64,000 nt of DNA from an uncultured Kordiimonas sp. Lineage in GTDB: Bacteria; Pseudomonadota; Alphaproteobacteria; Sphingomonadales; Kordiimonadaceae. Shown one piece after another: positions 45,573 to 55,438 of this stretch. The first letter of the stretch is position 1, and each line of letters opens with the position of its first letter. A program made the position numbers and the translations under genes. The DNA lies in NCBI GenBank assembly GCA_947503625.1, contig CANNEK010000003.1:248001-312000 (forward strand). Direction: 5' to 3'. The notes beneath the pieces were generated by a model. The model did no database searches. It saw nothing but the letters and a program-made list of their open reading frames with translations, and was not told where the DNA came from.

Positions 45573-46214
45573 TCAGGCGTTTGACCGGAAGCTCGACGAA
45601 ATGACGATGGATTTATCATCCAGATTATCAATAAAAATGTTACCGCCAAGCTCACGCACCACCATACTGGCCAGATAGGCCGGGGCAGACCGGGGTTCCA
45701 GGTCTTGCTCTTTAACCGAGCCCTCAAGCGCGAGCTTGATGTCTTCCGGAAAAATAACCCGTTCGCCACTCGCAGAAATAACAATTTTTACTCGATCATC
45801 ATCCTGAGATTTGAAGGTAACTTCAAGAATACCGCCCCGAATGAGCGCTTCTGCCGTCACAAGGCATAAATTCAGCAATAGTTTGACGCCACCTTTGGAC
45901 AATTCCGAAACCGAAACATTCCAGGACAAATCCACCTTGCTACCTGCCAGAAATGCCCGTAGCGACTTTTCAGCCTCTCTTGTATCAAGGTGAGCAGAAA
46001 ATCCACCAGCCGCTCCAAAGGCCAGTCTGAAGAACTGAAGCTTGTTGCTTGTTTGAGCTGTTGATTTTTCAATCAGGTCAAAAACCGCTTCGCGCATGGT
46101 TTCATCCTGTTCGCCGGAAAGAAGCTCCAGGCCATTATTGATCGCACCAACCGGGCTTACCAAATCATGACAAAGCCTCGAACATAGAAGTGCTGCAAAA
46201 TCCAGTTTGGACAT
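45573..46214 (-). CDS. chpT: ChpT, histidine phosphotransferase
   Basis: 213 residues from the ATG at 46214 (AGGGGGA 3 bases upstream); the longer frame to 46280 is rejected. The phospho-His motif LLCSRLCHDLVSPVGAINNGLELL (in part) and a degenerate HATPase-like C-terminal half (APAYLASMVVRELGGNI) identify the ChpT/HPTransfase family. ChpT dimers pass phosphate from CckA to CtrA and CpdR. The gene lies 174 bases upstream of cheA on the same strand and 6.4 kb from ctrA. The gap to cheA holds no gene. Confidence 0.88.
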   Translation of the reverse strand: MSKLDFAALLCSRLCHDLVSPVGAINNGLELLSGEQDETMREAVFDLIEKSTAQTSNKLQFFRLAFGAAGGFSAHLDTREAEKSLRAFLAGSKVDLSWNVSVSELSKGGVKLLLNLCLVTAEALIRGGILEVTFKSQDDDRVKIVISASGERVIFPEDIKLALEGSVKEQDLEPRSAPAYLASMVVRELGGNIFIDNLDDKSIVISSSFRSNA

Positions 46215-46336
46215 AGTTCCCCCTGAAAAAGACGTGCAATTGTCCGTTTCTATTCTATTGCGCAGCCCACTGCCCACCAACCAAGCTAATAATTTGTCTA
46301 TTTTTGCGAGAATCTACTGTCTAGGCAACAGATTTT

Positions 46337-46355
46337 ATGGTTAACACGTATTTGA
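46337..46355. promoter_or_regulatory. CtrA-like site between chpT and cysQ
   Basis: TTAA-CACGTAT-TTGA (46341-46355) is one mismatch from TTAA-N7-TTAA, and on the opposite strand the overlapping TTAACCAT (46337-46344) equals the half-site described for CtrA. It lies 123 bases before chpT and about 70 before cysQ. Confidence 0.45.
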
Positions 46356-46423
46356 TTGATTATTACCCCGTTTATCTGAGGCTCGTTTCCCCAGTGCCAA
46401 ACTGAAATTCTTGCGAGAAATCC

Positions 46424-47260
46424 ATGCCGACAGACACCAGCCCAAAAGCCGTAGCGACTCTCGTGCCTGCCCTTATAGATACAATGCTAAAAGCAGGCGA
46501 ACTGGTCATGGATGTTTTCAAAACAGACTTTGAGGTTTTTGGAAAAGACGACATGTCGCCTGTCACAGAGGCAGACCGTCGAGGCGAAGAAGTCATCACG
46601 AAAGCTCTCGCCGCAATTGCCCCGGATATCCCGGTCGTTGGCGAAGAAGCAAAATCCGAAGGCCACTGCCCTGATATATCCGGCGGCATTTTCTGGTTGG
46701 TCGACCCGCTGGACGGCACGAAAGAGTTTATAAAGAAAGGCTCCGACTTCACCGTCAATATCGGACTGATCAAGAACGGTGTTCCCATTGCCGGTTTTGT
46801 ACTCGCTCCGGCACTGAACAGACTCTATTGGGGTATTGTCGGTGAAGGTGCATGGATTGCGGATGTTGATCAGCTTCAAATTTCAAACAAGAAAGCGATA
46901 GCGACCCGCACGTCAGACCCTGAGAAGCTGACCATTGTTGCGAGCAAGTCTCATCGCTCGCCTGAGCTAGAAGCATGGCTTGCACACTTTCCATCCGCAG
47001 AGCACGTTTCAATTGGGTCAAGTCTGAAACTATGCCTGCTCGCGACAGGCGAGGCAGACCTTTATCCCCGCCTTGGCCCTACGTGTGAGTGGGATACGGC
47101 CGCCGCGCATGCTGTGCTGCTTGCGGCTGGTGGCTCGGTTGAAGTTAATGGCGGTGCACCACTCACTTATGCAAAGGACCTCAAAACGTTTTTGAACCCG
47201 TGGTTTCTATGCCGTTCAGATGTCGAGTTTCCCATACCTGAAATCGGCAGACCACTCTAG
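46424..47260 (+). CDS. cysQ: 3'(2'),5'-bisphosphate nucleotidase CysQ
   Basis: 278 residues. Inositol-monophosphatase-fold motifs: SPVTEADRRGEE, VVGEEAKSEG, WLVDPLDGTKEFIKKGSDFTVNI (in part; metal-binding DPLDGTKEF is CysQ-type) and CEWDTAAAHAVLLAAGG. CysQ removes the 3'-phosphate of PAP made in sulfate assimilation, in a Mg-dependent, lithium-sensitive reaction. It is divergent from chpT. No sulfate assimilation gene is nearby. Confidence 0.92.
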   Translation: MPTDTSPKAVATLVPALIDTMLKAGELVMDVFKTDFEVFGKDDMSPVTEADRRGEEVITKALAAIAPDIPVVGEEAKSEGHCPDISGGIFWLVDPLDGTKEFIKKGSDFTVNIGLIKNGVPIAGFVLAPALNRLYWGIVGEGAWIADVDQLQISNKKAIATRTSDPEKLTIVASKSHRSPELEAWLAHFPSAEHVSIGSSLKLCLLATGEADLYPRLGPTCEWDTAAAHAVLLAAGGSVEVNGGAPLTYAKDLKTFLNPWFLCRSDVEFPIPEIGRPL

Positions 47261-47342
47261 CTATCCTGCTGTGTTGAAACCGGGGCCATTTGAGGTATCA
47301 TGACTTGAGGGCCTGACATCACGACCGCAAAGGGAATTTAAC

Positions 47343-47906
47343 ATGACTTTACTGGCAATCAGTGTGGCTGCTTTCATTGCCTTGCATCTCATACCCTATT
47401 TCGCGATTGGGTTTCGAACGGCAATGGTGGAAAAAATTTCGACTGGCGGGTACCGGGGAGTGTTCGCGCTTGCCGTTCTGGCAAGTTTTGCCGGCATTAT
47501 CCTTGGGTGGCGTAACGTCGAGCCCATACTGGTTTACGATGCTCCAAGCTGGGGTTTTCACGTCACGCCTCTTTTTGTACTCGCGGGTTTCATTTTGTTT
47601 TTTGCCAGTCAGGCCCCGACCAACATACGCAGGCTGCTTCGACACCCTCAAATGACGGGAATCCTGCTGTGGGCTGCGGGGCACCTTTTATCAAATGGGG
47701 AGGACCGGTCTGTACTGCTGTTCGGCGGTTTTGCGCTTTGGTCTGTCATTGCGATATGGGGATCAAACAAAAGAGATGCGGTCTGGATAAAACCGGAAAA
47801 ACAACCAGTTATCAAAGACATCATCACTATTTTAATTGGCGCGACTGTTTTTACAGTGTTCATGTATTTCCACGAAACTGTAATCGGCGTCCGGCCATTT
47901 CCCTAA
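47343..47906 (+). CDS. NnrU family membrane protein
   Basis: 187 residues, about five membrane spans. HLIPYFAIGFRTAMVEKI, GGYRGVFALAVLASFAGIILGW (in part) and ILLWAAGHLLSNGEDRSVLLFGGFALWS (in part) match the NnrU family. NnrU was found with nitrite/nitric oxide reduction genes, and relatives such as MddA methylate thiols; the function of this copy is open. AAGGGA lies 7 bases before the start. Confidence 0.82.
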   Translation: MTLLAISVAAFIALHLIPYFAIGFRTAMVEKISTGGYRGVFALAVLASFAGIILGWRNVEPILVYDAPSWGFHVTPLFVLAGFILFFASQAPTNIRRLLRHPQMTGILLWAAGHLLSNGEDRSVLLFGGFALWSVIAIWGSNKRDAVWIKPEKQPVIKDIITILIGATVFTVFMYFHETVIGVRPFP

Positions 47907-47924
47907 CGAGGTGGGCGCGCAGGT

Positions 47925-48344
47925 TTAAACCAGTTCAAGAATATGAGCGGGGTCTTTCAGCAGGCCTCGCTTAATCATGCCCTCCATAGGCTCGCCGCTA
48001 TACTGCCATTCTGCAGCGATCTTTCCTTGTGCCCACATCTGTACATGTAGGCCCTCTACGCTATGGTTCACACCTTGCTTGTCAGTGTAACGTCCGGTTT
48101 GCCTGAAAACACAGAATTCGCTGTGTGGATCAATGAACAGGTCTGTGATATGCCCGGAAATGGATGAATTCAATGAAACAAATTGCTCGTATTTCCGACG
48201 GCAAGCGGGCAAGCCTTCGCCAACTATCGCACCATTGGAATACATGATTCCATAGTCTGCCAGGAAATGATCAAGAGCTTCAACAAGCTGACCTGCCTCC
48301 AGCATCTTGATCTGCAGCCAGACCTGCTCTTCAAACGATGTCAT
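47925..48344 (-). CDS. SnoaL/NTF2-like domain protein
   Basis: 139 residues with the cone-shaped NTF2 fold pattern: a helix with LVEALDHFLADYGIMYSNGAIVGEG (in part), then strands HITDLFIDPHSEFCVFRQTGRYTD (in part), GLHVQMWAQGKIAAEWQYSG. Such proteins act as isomerases or ligand binders. It starts 6 bases after the tolB stop with no clear ribosome site and is probably translated with tolB. At this place most Alphaproteobacteria have pal. Function unknown. Confidence 0.65.
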   Translation of the reverse strand: MTSFEEQVWLQIKMLEAGQLVEALDHFLADYGIMYSNGAIVGEGLPACRRKYEQFVSLNSSISGHITDLFIDPHSEFCVFRQTGRYTDKQGVNHSVEGLHVQMWAQGKIAAEWQYSGEPMEGMIKRGLLKDPAHILELV

Positions 48345-48350
48345 GGATCG

Positions 48351-49715
48351 TCAGCGCGATGTAACGGGCAGTGGCGGCGACCATGCTGGATCAGATGCAT
48401 CATACGGTGTTCTTACCTTATGCTCGTTCCGACCCGTCAAATCAACTGACCACAGTGATGGCTTGCCGCCGTTACCTGCAGCATCATAGGGCGGCGTACG
48501 AAAGAACATCAAAACCCGGCCATTTGGCGACCAGGTTGGCCCTTCGTCCTGGTATGCGTCCGTGAGCAAGCGTTCGCCCTTGCCATCAGTTCGCATAACG
48601 CCAATTCGAAATTTTCTGTCGCCGATTTTGGTGAAAGCAATAAGGTCTCCGCGCGGTGACCAGACCGGCGTTGCGTAACGACCCCGGCCAAAGGAAATAC
48701 GGTGTACGTTGCGGCCATCTGGGTCCATTACATAAAGCTGTTGCGAGCCGCCACGGTCAGAGTTGAACACAATATGTCTGCCATCTGGGGAAAAGGACGG
48801 TGATGTATCAATGCCCGGGTCGCTTGTTAACCGAGAAACCTGTCGGGTGCGCAAATCCATCAAATAGATATCTGTATTCCCATCTTCTGCCAGGGACATG
48901 ATCACCTGATTGCCGTCCGGCGAGAAACGTGGTGCAAACGTCATGTTGGGGAAATCACCCAACACTTCAAACCTGTTCGACAGAATGTTGAACAGGTAAA
49001 CCCGAGGCTTGTCGTTGAAGTAACTCAGGAACGTTATTTCCTGACGGTTCGGGCTGAAACGCGGTGTCAGCACCAGATAACTTCCATCGGTCAGGAACTG
49101 CTGGTTTGCGCCGTCCTGGTCCATAATCGCCAGACGCTTTGTGCGGTTCAGCGGATCGCCCTGTTCGGCAATATACACTATCCGCGTATCAAAATAGCCT
49201 GCCTCACCTGTAAGACGTGTATAGATGCGGTCAGAAATGACATGGGCAATACGCCGCCAGTTGGAAGCGGGCGTATTGTAGCCAACACCTTCCATTTGTA
49301 GTTCGCCAACTACATCCCAAAGCCGGAATTCAACGCGCAGGTTACCGTTCGCAAGAATTTGCAAACGCCCCGTTACCAGTGCCTGCGCCGCAAGTGGCCG
49401 CCATGCGTTAAAACGCGGGCGCGTCGGCGCTGCCGTGGTCTTTTCGATAAAAGCGTTCTGGTCGATAGCACGAAACAGCCCTGTCGAGACCAGATTGGCG
49501 GTCACCACTTCAGTAATACTTGCCCCAATATCAGACAGATTCCCTGTCGCGGTTTCCACATCTTCCACCGGCACAAAATCAGGGATCGCGATAGGCACAG
49601 GATCTACGGTCGCATCTTTGATATCGACCTTCAATTGAGCATGTGCGGTCGTGGCTGATAGCGCCAAAAGGAAGAAAACCGAAATCAGTTTTTTTGCCCA
49701 TATTTCTTTCGTCAT
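48351..49715 (-). CDS. tolB: Tol-Pal system periplasmic protein TolB
   Basis: 454 residues from the ATG at 49715 (the upstream TTG at 49724 is rejected). Signal peptide ([18 protein letters not shown]), an N-terminal alpha/beta domain ([30 protein letters not shown]), and a six-bladed propeller with the repeated RFSPDG / SFSPDG / WSPRGD motifs. TolB acts in the periplasm between TolA and Pal to keep the outer membrane attached during division. It is the last tol gene here; pal is not in the window. Confidence 0.95.
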   Translation of the reverse strand: MTKEIWAKKLISVFFLLALSATTAHAQLKVDIKDATVDPVPIAIPDFVPVEDVETATGNLSDIGASITEVVTANLVSTGLFRAIDQNAFIEKTTAAPTRPRFNAWRPLAAQALVTGRLQILANGNLRVEFRLWDVVGELQMEGVGYNTPASNWRRIAHVISDRIYTRLTGEAGYFDTRIVYIAEQGDPLNRTKRLAIMDQDGANQQFLTDGSYLVLTPRFSPNRQEITFLSYFNDKPRVYLFNILSNRFEVLGDFPNMTFAPRFSPDGNQVIMSLAEDGNTDIYLMDLRTRQVSRLTSDPGIDTSPSFSPDGRHIVFNSDRGGSQQLYVMDPDGRNVHRISFGRGRYATPVWSPRGDLIAFTKIGDRKFRIGVMRTDGKGERLLTDAYQDEGPTWSPNGRVLMFFRTPPYDAAGNGGKPSLWSVDLTGRNEHKVRTPYDASDPAWSPPLPVTSR

Positions 49716-49735
49716 TTTGCCCAAAATCCCTACAA

Positions 49736-50611
49736 TTATCCTCCGGCAAACGAAGCCGGGTTAAATTCAAAGTCAATATATGATGTGTTTGAGTCCAAAT
49801 TCTTCGCGGCCTCATCAAGTGGTTCACTCAACAGAACTGCCCGCCGTGCGCTTTCTGCGAAGATTCGAAAAAAACTACGGTCCGGATCATTGAGGTTTCC
49901 AGCTCCAATAAACTCCGGTGCGCGAGAAAAATAACCGTCGGGGCGAAGCCAGATGCGAATGGTAACACGCATATCCTTGATGCCCTTGGCACCGCTTGGA
50001 AATGACCAGTTGCTTTCGACCTTCTGCCGAAGTGCATCCAGAACAGAAGCTGTTGCGATCTGGCCGCGCAGGCCCGGAGACAAAGCAAACTTCTTCTCAG
50101 GCTCCTCGGCCCTTTTAGTTTCCTTTTTGTCCTCTTCAGCTTTCTGTGCCTGTTCCCGCTCTTCTTTGATAGAGCGATCAATAAGTTCCGCAATCCGGCT
50201 ACTTTTCAAGCGCGAAGGCGGCTTTGGTTTTGCACGCGGCTGAACGCGGCTTGCCAATTGGCGATTTTCCGAGACCCGCGGTTTCGGTGCAGGCTTGGGT
50301 GTCGGCGTGGCCTCAACAGGTTTCGCTTTTTCTAGCGTCGGCACCGCATCTTCAATAGGCGGCGGCGCCTGTTCCGCGGCAGCATAATTGGGTTGAGGTT
50401 CAGTCTGGGTTTGTGGCTGTTCCTGCGGAGCTTCAGGGGCAACAACCCGGGTTTCTTCAGCGATGCGAACAAACTCGATTGCGATCGGAGGCGGGGCCTC
50501 GGGGCGATCTCTGGCCAGTTGCGGCAAACCAACCAGAGCCAGTACAGCAACACCGACATGCAGCGCACCTGAAAAAAGCCAACCAGTTTGTTCTAACCTC
50601 AATACAGCCAC
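49736..50611 (-). CDS. tolA: TolA-like energy-transducing protein
   Basis: 291 residues from a GTG start. One N-terminal membrane anchor ([20 protein letters not shown]), a long Pro/Ala/Glu-rich stalk with a charged helical part ([20 protein letters not shown]), and a C-terminal TonB/TolA-like domain ([37 protein letters not shown]). TolA links the TolQR motor in the inner membrane to TolB and Pal. Its place between tolR and tolB confirms the call. Confidence 0.9.
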   Translation of the reverse strand: MAVLRLEQTGWLFSGALHVGVAVLALVGLPQLARDRPEAPPPIAIEFVRIAEETRVVAPEAPQEQPQTQTEPQPNYAAAEQAPPPIEDAVPTLEKAKPVEATPTPKPAPKPRVSENRQLASRVQPRAKPKPPSRLKSSRIAELIDRSIKEEREQAQKAEEDKKETKRAEEPEKKFALSPGLRGQIATASVLDALRQKVESNWSFPSGAKGIKDMRVTIRIWLRPDGYFSRAPEFIGAGNLNDPDRSFFRIFAESARRAVLLSEPLDEAAKNLDSNTSYIDFEFNPASFAGG

Positions 50612-50651
50612 GTCTTCACTCTTACCAAAACCAGTATTGTTTCATCGCCTG

Positions 50652-51089
50652 CTATCGTTGTTCGGCCACCAGCGCAACGCGCGTAAAACCGGCCCTGTTG
50701 ATGATACCGATCACCTGCATCACTTGTCCGTAATCAAGCCTGGTATCACCTCGCACATAGATGCGGGTATCTCGAGCATTACCGGCAATTGCAGTCAACC
50801 TTGGTACCAGTTCATTGATCTGGACTTCAGTGTCCACAAGAAATATGGCACCATTTTGGTCGATGCTTACCTCAAGCGGTTTGTTGTCCTGCGGTAGCGG
50901 CTGCGCTGCGGCTTTCGGAAGATCAACCTGGATGCCTGCCGTTAACAGGGGTGCCGCGACCATAAACACAATCAGTAGAACCAGCATCACATCTACAAAT
51001 GGCGTTACGTTGATTTCTGCCATGGGGCGGTAACGCGCCCGGCGACCACCGCCAGCCTGCCTGCCACCACCTGAAACAGAGGCACCCAT
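50652..51089 (-). CDS. tolR: TolR (ExbD/TolR family)
   Basis: 145 residues. The cytosolic N-terminus is Gly/Arg-rich; ending AEINVTPFVDVMLVLLIVFMV (in part) with the essential Asp of the proton channel in the single membrane span; the periplasmic domain has the ExbD/TolR fold, ending QVMQVIGIINRAGFTRVALV. It forms the stator with TolQ. Its start overlaps the tolQ stop by one base; GAGAGG precedes it. Confidence 0.95.
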   Translation of the reverse strand: MGASVSGGGRQAGGGRRARYRPMAEINVTPFVDVMLVLLIVFMVAAPLLTAGIQVDLPKAAAQPLPQDNKPLEVSIDQNGAIFLVDTEVQINELVPRLTAIAGNARDTRIYVRGDTRLDYGQVMQVIGIINRAGFTRVALVAEQR

Positions 51090-51835
51090 CAGTTACCTCT
51101 CTCATCAAGCTGACGTGACAGGATCGCAGCAAATTCGTCAGAAAACCCTTCGACCCTGCCTGCGTAACGGCCGAGGTCTGTGGATAGTTTGTTGTAGGCA
51201 ATCACCGCCGGAATGGCTGCAACCAATCCAAGAGCTGTTGCCAGCAGAGCTTCTGCAATGCCGGGTGCAACGGTTGCAAGCGACGTGTCAGAGGCCGTCG
51301 CGATCGCGGTAAAGCTGTTCATGATGCCCCAAACTGTGCCAAACAGTCCGACAAAAGGAGCAGACGACCCAATGGTGGCCAGATAACCAACCTGCCCTTC
51401 AAGCCGATCCATTTCACGGCTTGTCGTTACATGCATCACTTTATTGATCCGGTCCTGAACCGTCACTTTGTCGAACCGCGAAACAGCTGACCCCAAGCTA
51501 CGTTGCCATTCCCGCATCGCCGCGACAAAAACAGCGGCAAGCGGATGGTTAGGCGCCTGCTTGATACCGCCATAGAGTTCATCAAGTGAACTACCGGACC
51601 AGAAAATATCCTCAAATTCGTCCGCTTTGGCGCGCGCTTCCTTCAGCCGCTGCCAGGTATTAAAGATAATCGACCAGCCCCAGACACTGGCGGCGAGCAA
51701 CATTATCATCACCATTTGCACAATGATATCCGCCTGCAGAAACATTCCCATCACAGAAAAATCAATTGCGTTGCCTCCCAGCTCAGTCGCCTCAAGCGCC
51801 TGAGTTACCGGGGCATTGATTGTCTGGTCCTGCAT
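51089..51835 (-). CDS. tolQ: TolQ (MotA/TolQ/ExbB channel)
   Basis: 248 residues with three membrane spans (MVMIMLLAASVWGWSIIF; YLATIGSSAPFVGLFGTVWGIMNSF in part; APGIAEALLATALGLVAAIPAVIAYN in part). The motif SSAPFVGLFGTVWGIM is diagnostic. TolQ and TolR form a proton-driven motor for the Tol-Pal system. It lies 30 bases after ybgC. Confidence 0.95.
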   Translation of the reverse strand: MQDQTINAPVTQALEATELGGNAIDFSVMGMFLQADIIVQMVMIMLLAASVWGWSIIFNTWQRLKEARAKADEFEDIFWSGSSLDELYGGIKQAPNHPLAAVFVAAMREWQRSLGSAVSRFDKVTVQDRINKVMHVTTSREMDRLEGQVGYLATIGSSAPFVGLFGTVWGIMNSFTAIATASDTSLATVAPGIAEALLATALGLVAAIPAVIAYNKLSTDLGRYAGRVEGFSDEFAAILSRQLDERGN

Positions 51836-51865
51836 TCAAATCTCCTCAAAACTCTAGTTTTGTTA

Positions 51866-52336
51866 CTATGTAGCGCTTTGTGACCGATTATACCAGTCTG
51901 TCCAACAGGCCCTGGCATCGGCTGGCCAGCGACGAGGTCGTCCGTCAGAGCCAATAATTGCTACAAGTAGCTCTGCTTCCGCAACAGTGTCATCTTCACA
52001 AGTGATCCATTGCTTCACTTCTATCGCAGCAGCGCGCACTTTTGTGACCATACTATGGCCAACCAGAACATCTCCGATCTTCGCCTGCCGATGATAGGAG
52101 ATGGAAAGCCTGCTCACTACATAGGTCAGAGGTCCGCCATCTTTTTCCGGAATATCAAACAAATAATCAACGTCAGCGGCTGATCCGCGAATACTTTCGG
52201 TACGCACGCGCTCAAAAAAACTTACATAGCGAGCGTGATACATCATGCCGCCGACATCGGTATCTTCATAATAGACCCGCATCGGGAAATGAAAAACGCC
52301 ATCTTTCCAGGCACCTTCGCTCAGTGTGCCAATCAT
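51866..52336 (-). CDS. ybgC: YbgC acyl-CoA thioesterase
   Basis: 156 residues, hot-dog fold. The active-site motif [24 protein letters not shown] (in part) has the catalytic Asp and the downstream His. YbgC hydrolyses acyl-CoA or acyl-carrier-protein thioesters and usually heads the tol cluster, as here. Its start overlaps the ruvB stop by four bases, joining the ruv and tol genes into one transcription unit. Confidence 0.92.
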   Translation of the reverse strand: MIGTLSEGAWKDGVFHFPMRVYYEDTDVGGMMYHARYVSFFERVRTESIRGSAADVDYLFDIPEKDGGPLTYVVSRLSISYHRQAKIGDVLVGHSMVTKVRAAAIEVKQWITCEDDTVAEAELLVAIIGSDGRPRRWPADARACWTDWYNRSQSAT

Positions 52337-53382
52337 TTCTCACCTCCCAGTAAATCCATCTGGCCCGCGCCGGGCGCGGTTGTGGCTGGTGTCAGACCAA
52401 TATGCTTCCATCCATCGGGCGACAGAGTACGCCCTCTCGGGGTGCGCTGCACCAATCCAGCCTGCATCAGATAAGGCTCAATAATATCCTCGATGGCATC
52501 ACGAGGTTCGGAAAGAGCCGCAGCCAGCGTCTCAATCCCTACCGGACCACCTGTGTATGTATCACCTATACACATCAGATAGCGGCGATCCATGGTATCA
52601 AGGCCGAGTTTATCCACCTGAAGACGCGTAAGGGCAGCATCAGCTGCCACAGCGTCTACCGTCTCTCTTTCCGCCACAAGGGCGAAATCACGCACCCGCC
52701 GCAAAAGCCGGCCGGCGATCCGGGGTGTGCCACGAGACCGGGTGGCCACTTCCCGCGCGCCATGGTCGTTGATGTTCAGCTCAAGAAGCCTGGCGCTTCT
52801 GCGCACAACTTCCGTCAGTTCATCCGCCGAGTAAAAATCGAGACGTGTTGGAATGCCAAACCGGTCACGCAACGGCTTGGTGATAAGGCCTGATCGCGTG
52901 GTCGCACCAACGAGGGTAAATCGCGGCAGGTCAATTCTGACCGACCGCGCGGCAGGCCCTTCGCCAATGATCAGATCAAGCTGAAAATCCTCCATGGCAG
53001 GATAGAGGATTTCCTCTACCGCCGGATTAAGCCGGTGGATTTCATCAATAAAAAGCACGTCTCGCTCTTGGAGATTGGTCAAAAGAGCTGCCAAGTCGCC
53101 GGCCTTCGATATCACCGGGCCGGACGTCGCCCTGAAGTTTACCCCGAGTTCGCGTGCAACGATCTGCGCAAGCGTCGTTTTACCGAGGCCGGGGGGGCCA
53201 AAAAACAAGACATGGTCCATTGCCTCGCCGCGGGTACGGGCAGCTTCAATGAATACTTCCAGGTTCTCACGAGCCTGTTGTTGACCGATAAACTCTTTCA
53301 ACGACTGAGGACGCAGCCCGGCATCAATTACATCGCCGAGCGCTTCTTGTCCCTGCACCAGCCTGTCTTCCTCGTCCGTCAT
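52333..53382 (-). CDS. ruvB: Holliday junction branch-migration motor RuvB
   Basis: 349 residues. Walker [18 protein letters not shown], Walker [18 protein letters not shown], sensor [20 protein letters not shown] (in part) and the C-terminal winged helix with [15 protein letters not shown]. RuvB hexamers pump DNA through RuvA-bound junctions. The start overlaps the ruvA stop by four bases. A 7-bp run of C on the coding strand falls in the Walker A codons. Confidence 0.96.
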   Translation of the reverse strand: MTDEEDRLVQGQEALGDVIDAGLRPQSLKEFIGQQQARENLEVFIEAARTRGEAMDHVLFFGPPGLGKTTLAQIVARELGVNFRATSGPVISKAGDLAALLTNLQERDVLFIDEIHRLNPAVEEILYPAMEDFQLDLIIGEGPAARSVRIDLPRFTLVGATTRSGLITKPLRDRFGIPTRLDFYSADELTEVVRRSARLLELNINDHGAREVATRSRGTPRIAGRLLRRVRDFALVAERETVDAVAADAALTRLQVDKLGLDTMDRRYLMCIGDTYTGGPVGIETLAAALSEPRDAIEDIIEPYLMQAGLVQRTPRGRTLSPDGWKHIGLTPATTAPGAGQMDLLGGEK

Positions 53383-54008
53383 ACGCTACTCAACTCTTTC
53401 AGCGCCGCCGGAACAATCGTCGCAACGTCAGCGTCTTCTCCAAGAGATCCCAAAACCCTGGCAACAGCACCGTGCGCATCAACAGGTTTGTAACCAAGAT
53501 TTGAAAGAGCGGACACCGCATCAGCGATAACCCGGTTATCCGTTTCGGTACCGCCGGATTGGCTGGCACCACTCTCCATCTGAACACCTTTTGGCTGAAA
53601 CACCAGCCCGGTTACCTTGTCTTTCAGTTCCGTCACAATACGGGTCGCGACTTTTGGGCCAACACCTTTCGCACGCGATACAGCGGTTTTGTCCTGTGCT
53701 GCAATGGCATTCTGCAGCTCGGTTGGTGGCAAAGCCGACAGGATAGCGAGAGCCACTTTTGCACCAACACCCTGAACGCTTGTCAGCAGGCGAAAAAGGT
53801 CCCGCTCCTGAATATCCGCGAAGCCAAACAGGGATATCGCATCTTCTCGAACGATGGTTTCAATGTGAAGCGCCGTGGCTTCACCAGCCCGGGGCAACGC
53901 TGCGAGCGTCCGGGAAGAACCGCTCACCATGTATCCAACCCCGGCAACATCCATAATCACCCAGTCTTCACCTGCGCTGTCAACAAGGCCTTTTAGTTTT
54001 GCAATCAC
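53379..54008 (-). CDS. ruvA: Holliday junction binding protein RuvA
   Basis: 209 residues. N-terminal OB fold ([28 protein letters not shown], in part), tandem helix-hairpin-helix motifs ([38 protein letters not shown]), and the C-terminal domain that touches RuvB ([20 protein letters not shown]). A Ser/Gly/Gln-rich linker separates the last two. Four-base overlaps join it to ruvC and ruvB. Confidence 0.95.
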   Translation of the reverse strand: MIAKLKGLVDSAGEDWVIMDVAGVGYMVSGSSRTLAALPRAGEATALHIETIVREDAISLFGFADIQERDLFRLLTSVQGVGAKVALAILSALPPTELQNAIAAQDKTAVSRAKGVGPKVATRIVTELKDKVTGLVFQPKGVQMESGASQSGGTETDNRVIADAVSALSNLGYKPVDAHGAVARVLGSLGEDADVATIVPAALKELSSV

Positions 54009-54502
54009 CCCAGTTTGCTCCTGATATTTGCTTGCGTGCCAACATGATGCGCATGACAGATCGCAACCGCAAGCGCATCGGCAGCGTCAGGGCCGTTTAT
54101 TTTCACACCCGGCAGCAGGATCTGCACCATTGCATCAACCTGTTCTTTGGCGGCGTGCCCTGCCCCAACCACGGACTTTTTAACATGGTTGGGCGTGTAT
54201 TCCGCAACAACGATTCCTGCCTGCGCCGGCACCAGAAGCGCAATACCTCTTGCCTGTCCAAGCTTGAGTGTTGAAGTCGGGTTCTTGTTTACGAAGGTTT
54301 CTTCGACCGCACAGGAAGCAGGCTGCCATTCAGCGAGCACGTCTGTCAGTCCCAAGTATAGTTCCACCAAACGGTCTGAAAGAGGTTTTTTTGCACTGGA
54401 AGTGACGACACCGTTGGCGACATGTCGAAGCCGGGACCCTTCAGCCTCAACCACACCCCAACCGGTTTTTTGCAGCCCTGGATCAAGACCCAAAAGACGC
54501 AT
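54005..54502 (-). CDS. ruvC: Holliday junction resolvase RuvC
   Basis: 165 residues. The four catalytic acidic sites are present: Asp in [12 protein letters not shown], Glu in [12 protein letters not shown], and the later pair in the [14 protein letters not shown] region. RuvC cuts Holliday junctions in the RuvABC complex. It is 22 bases downstream of yebC and starts the coupled ruvC-ruvA-ruvB-ybgC series. Confidence 0.95.
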   Translation of the reverse strand: MRLLGLDPGLQKTGWGVVEAEGSRLRHVANGVVTSSAKKPLSDRLVELYLGLTDVLAEWQPASCAVEETFVNKNPTSTLKLGQARGIALLVPAQAGIVVAEYTPNHVKKSVVGAGHAAKEQVDAMVQILLPGVKINGPDAADALAVAICHAHHVGTQANIRSKLG

Positions 54503-54524
54503 GCATGCTCCCTACTTCTGGTCG

Positions 54525-55277
54525 TTATTCTTCAGCGAGCGCTGCCATCACATCCGCCGGGATATCATAGTTGCCGAAAACGGTTTGTACGTCATCGTTG
54601 TCTTCCAGCGTATCGATCAGCCGGATAAGCTTCTCCGCTGCATCTTTATCAAGCTCCATCGGCTCTTTCGGTTTGAAGATCAGCTTCGCACTCTCAGGTT
54701 CCGACCCAAGAACCTCGGTAAGCGCTGAAACAACAGCGTGCAGGTCACCTGATTCAGTATAGATAGCATGACCATCTTCATCGCTTTCCACCTCATCAGC
54801 TCCTGCTTCCAAGGCTGCCTCGAACATTGCGTCCGCATCTGCAACGTCAGCCGGGTAGGAGATTTCACCAACACGGTCAAACATAAATCCTACGGACCCG
54901 CTTTCACCCAAATTTCCGCCAGCTTTGGCAAAAATCGTGCGCACGTCAGAAGCCGTCCTGTTACGGTTATCTGTCAGTGTTTCAACGATCACACCGATAC
55001 CACCCGGACCGTATCCCTCATAACGCATTTCATCATAGTTCTCCGCGTCGCCTCCGTCAGCCTTGGCGATTGCACGTTCGATGTTATCTTTCGGCATGCT
55101 TTGGGCACGAGCAGTTGCCACTGCCAGGCGCAAACGCGGATTGCTATCCATATCTGTGCCACCCATTTTGGCAGCAACCGTGATCTCACGGCTGAATTTG
55201 GAGAACATTTTTGAGCGTTTTTTATCCTGAGCGCCCTTGCGATACATGATATTTTTAAATTTGGAATGGCCAGCCAT
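54525..55277 (-). CDS. yebC: YebC/PmpR family protein
   Basis: 250 residues from the ATG at 55277 ([18 protein letters not shown]), the family start, with AGAGG 5 bases upstream; the longer frame to 55334 is rejected. The sequence runs through [14 protein letters not shown] [34 protein letters not shown] (in part) and ends [17 protein letters not shown]. YebC-type proteins are DNA- or ribosome-linked factors that ease translation of proline runs or regulate genes. It precedes ruvC, the common order. Confidence 0.94.
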   Translation of the reverse strand: MAGHSKFKNIMYRKGAQDKKRSKMFSKFSREITVAAKMGGTDMDSNPRLRLAVATARAQSMPKDNIERAIAKADGGDAENYDEMRYEGYGPGGIGVIVETLTDNRNRTASDVRTIFAKAGGNLGESGSVGFMFDRVGEISYPADVADADAMFEAALEAGADEVESDEDGHAIYTESGDLHAVVSALTEVLGSEPESAKLIFKPKEPMELDKDAAEKLIRLIDTLEDNDDVQTVFGNYDIPADVMAALAEE

Positions 55278-55438
55278 GGTAACCTCTGGATCTTTTCCCT
55301 CGAAGACTTCGATGAGTGATTTTCCCAACCGCACGGCGTAACCGGCGACAATTGGCCCTTTCTTAGCAGATTTAACGCTGTTGAACAGGGCTAATTGACC
55401 CTATAGTGTCACAATCTGTTTGAAGGAGTTTTTCGCCA

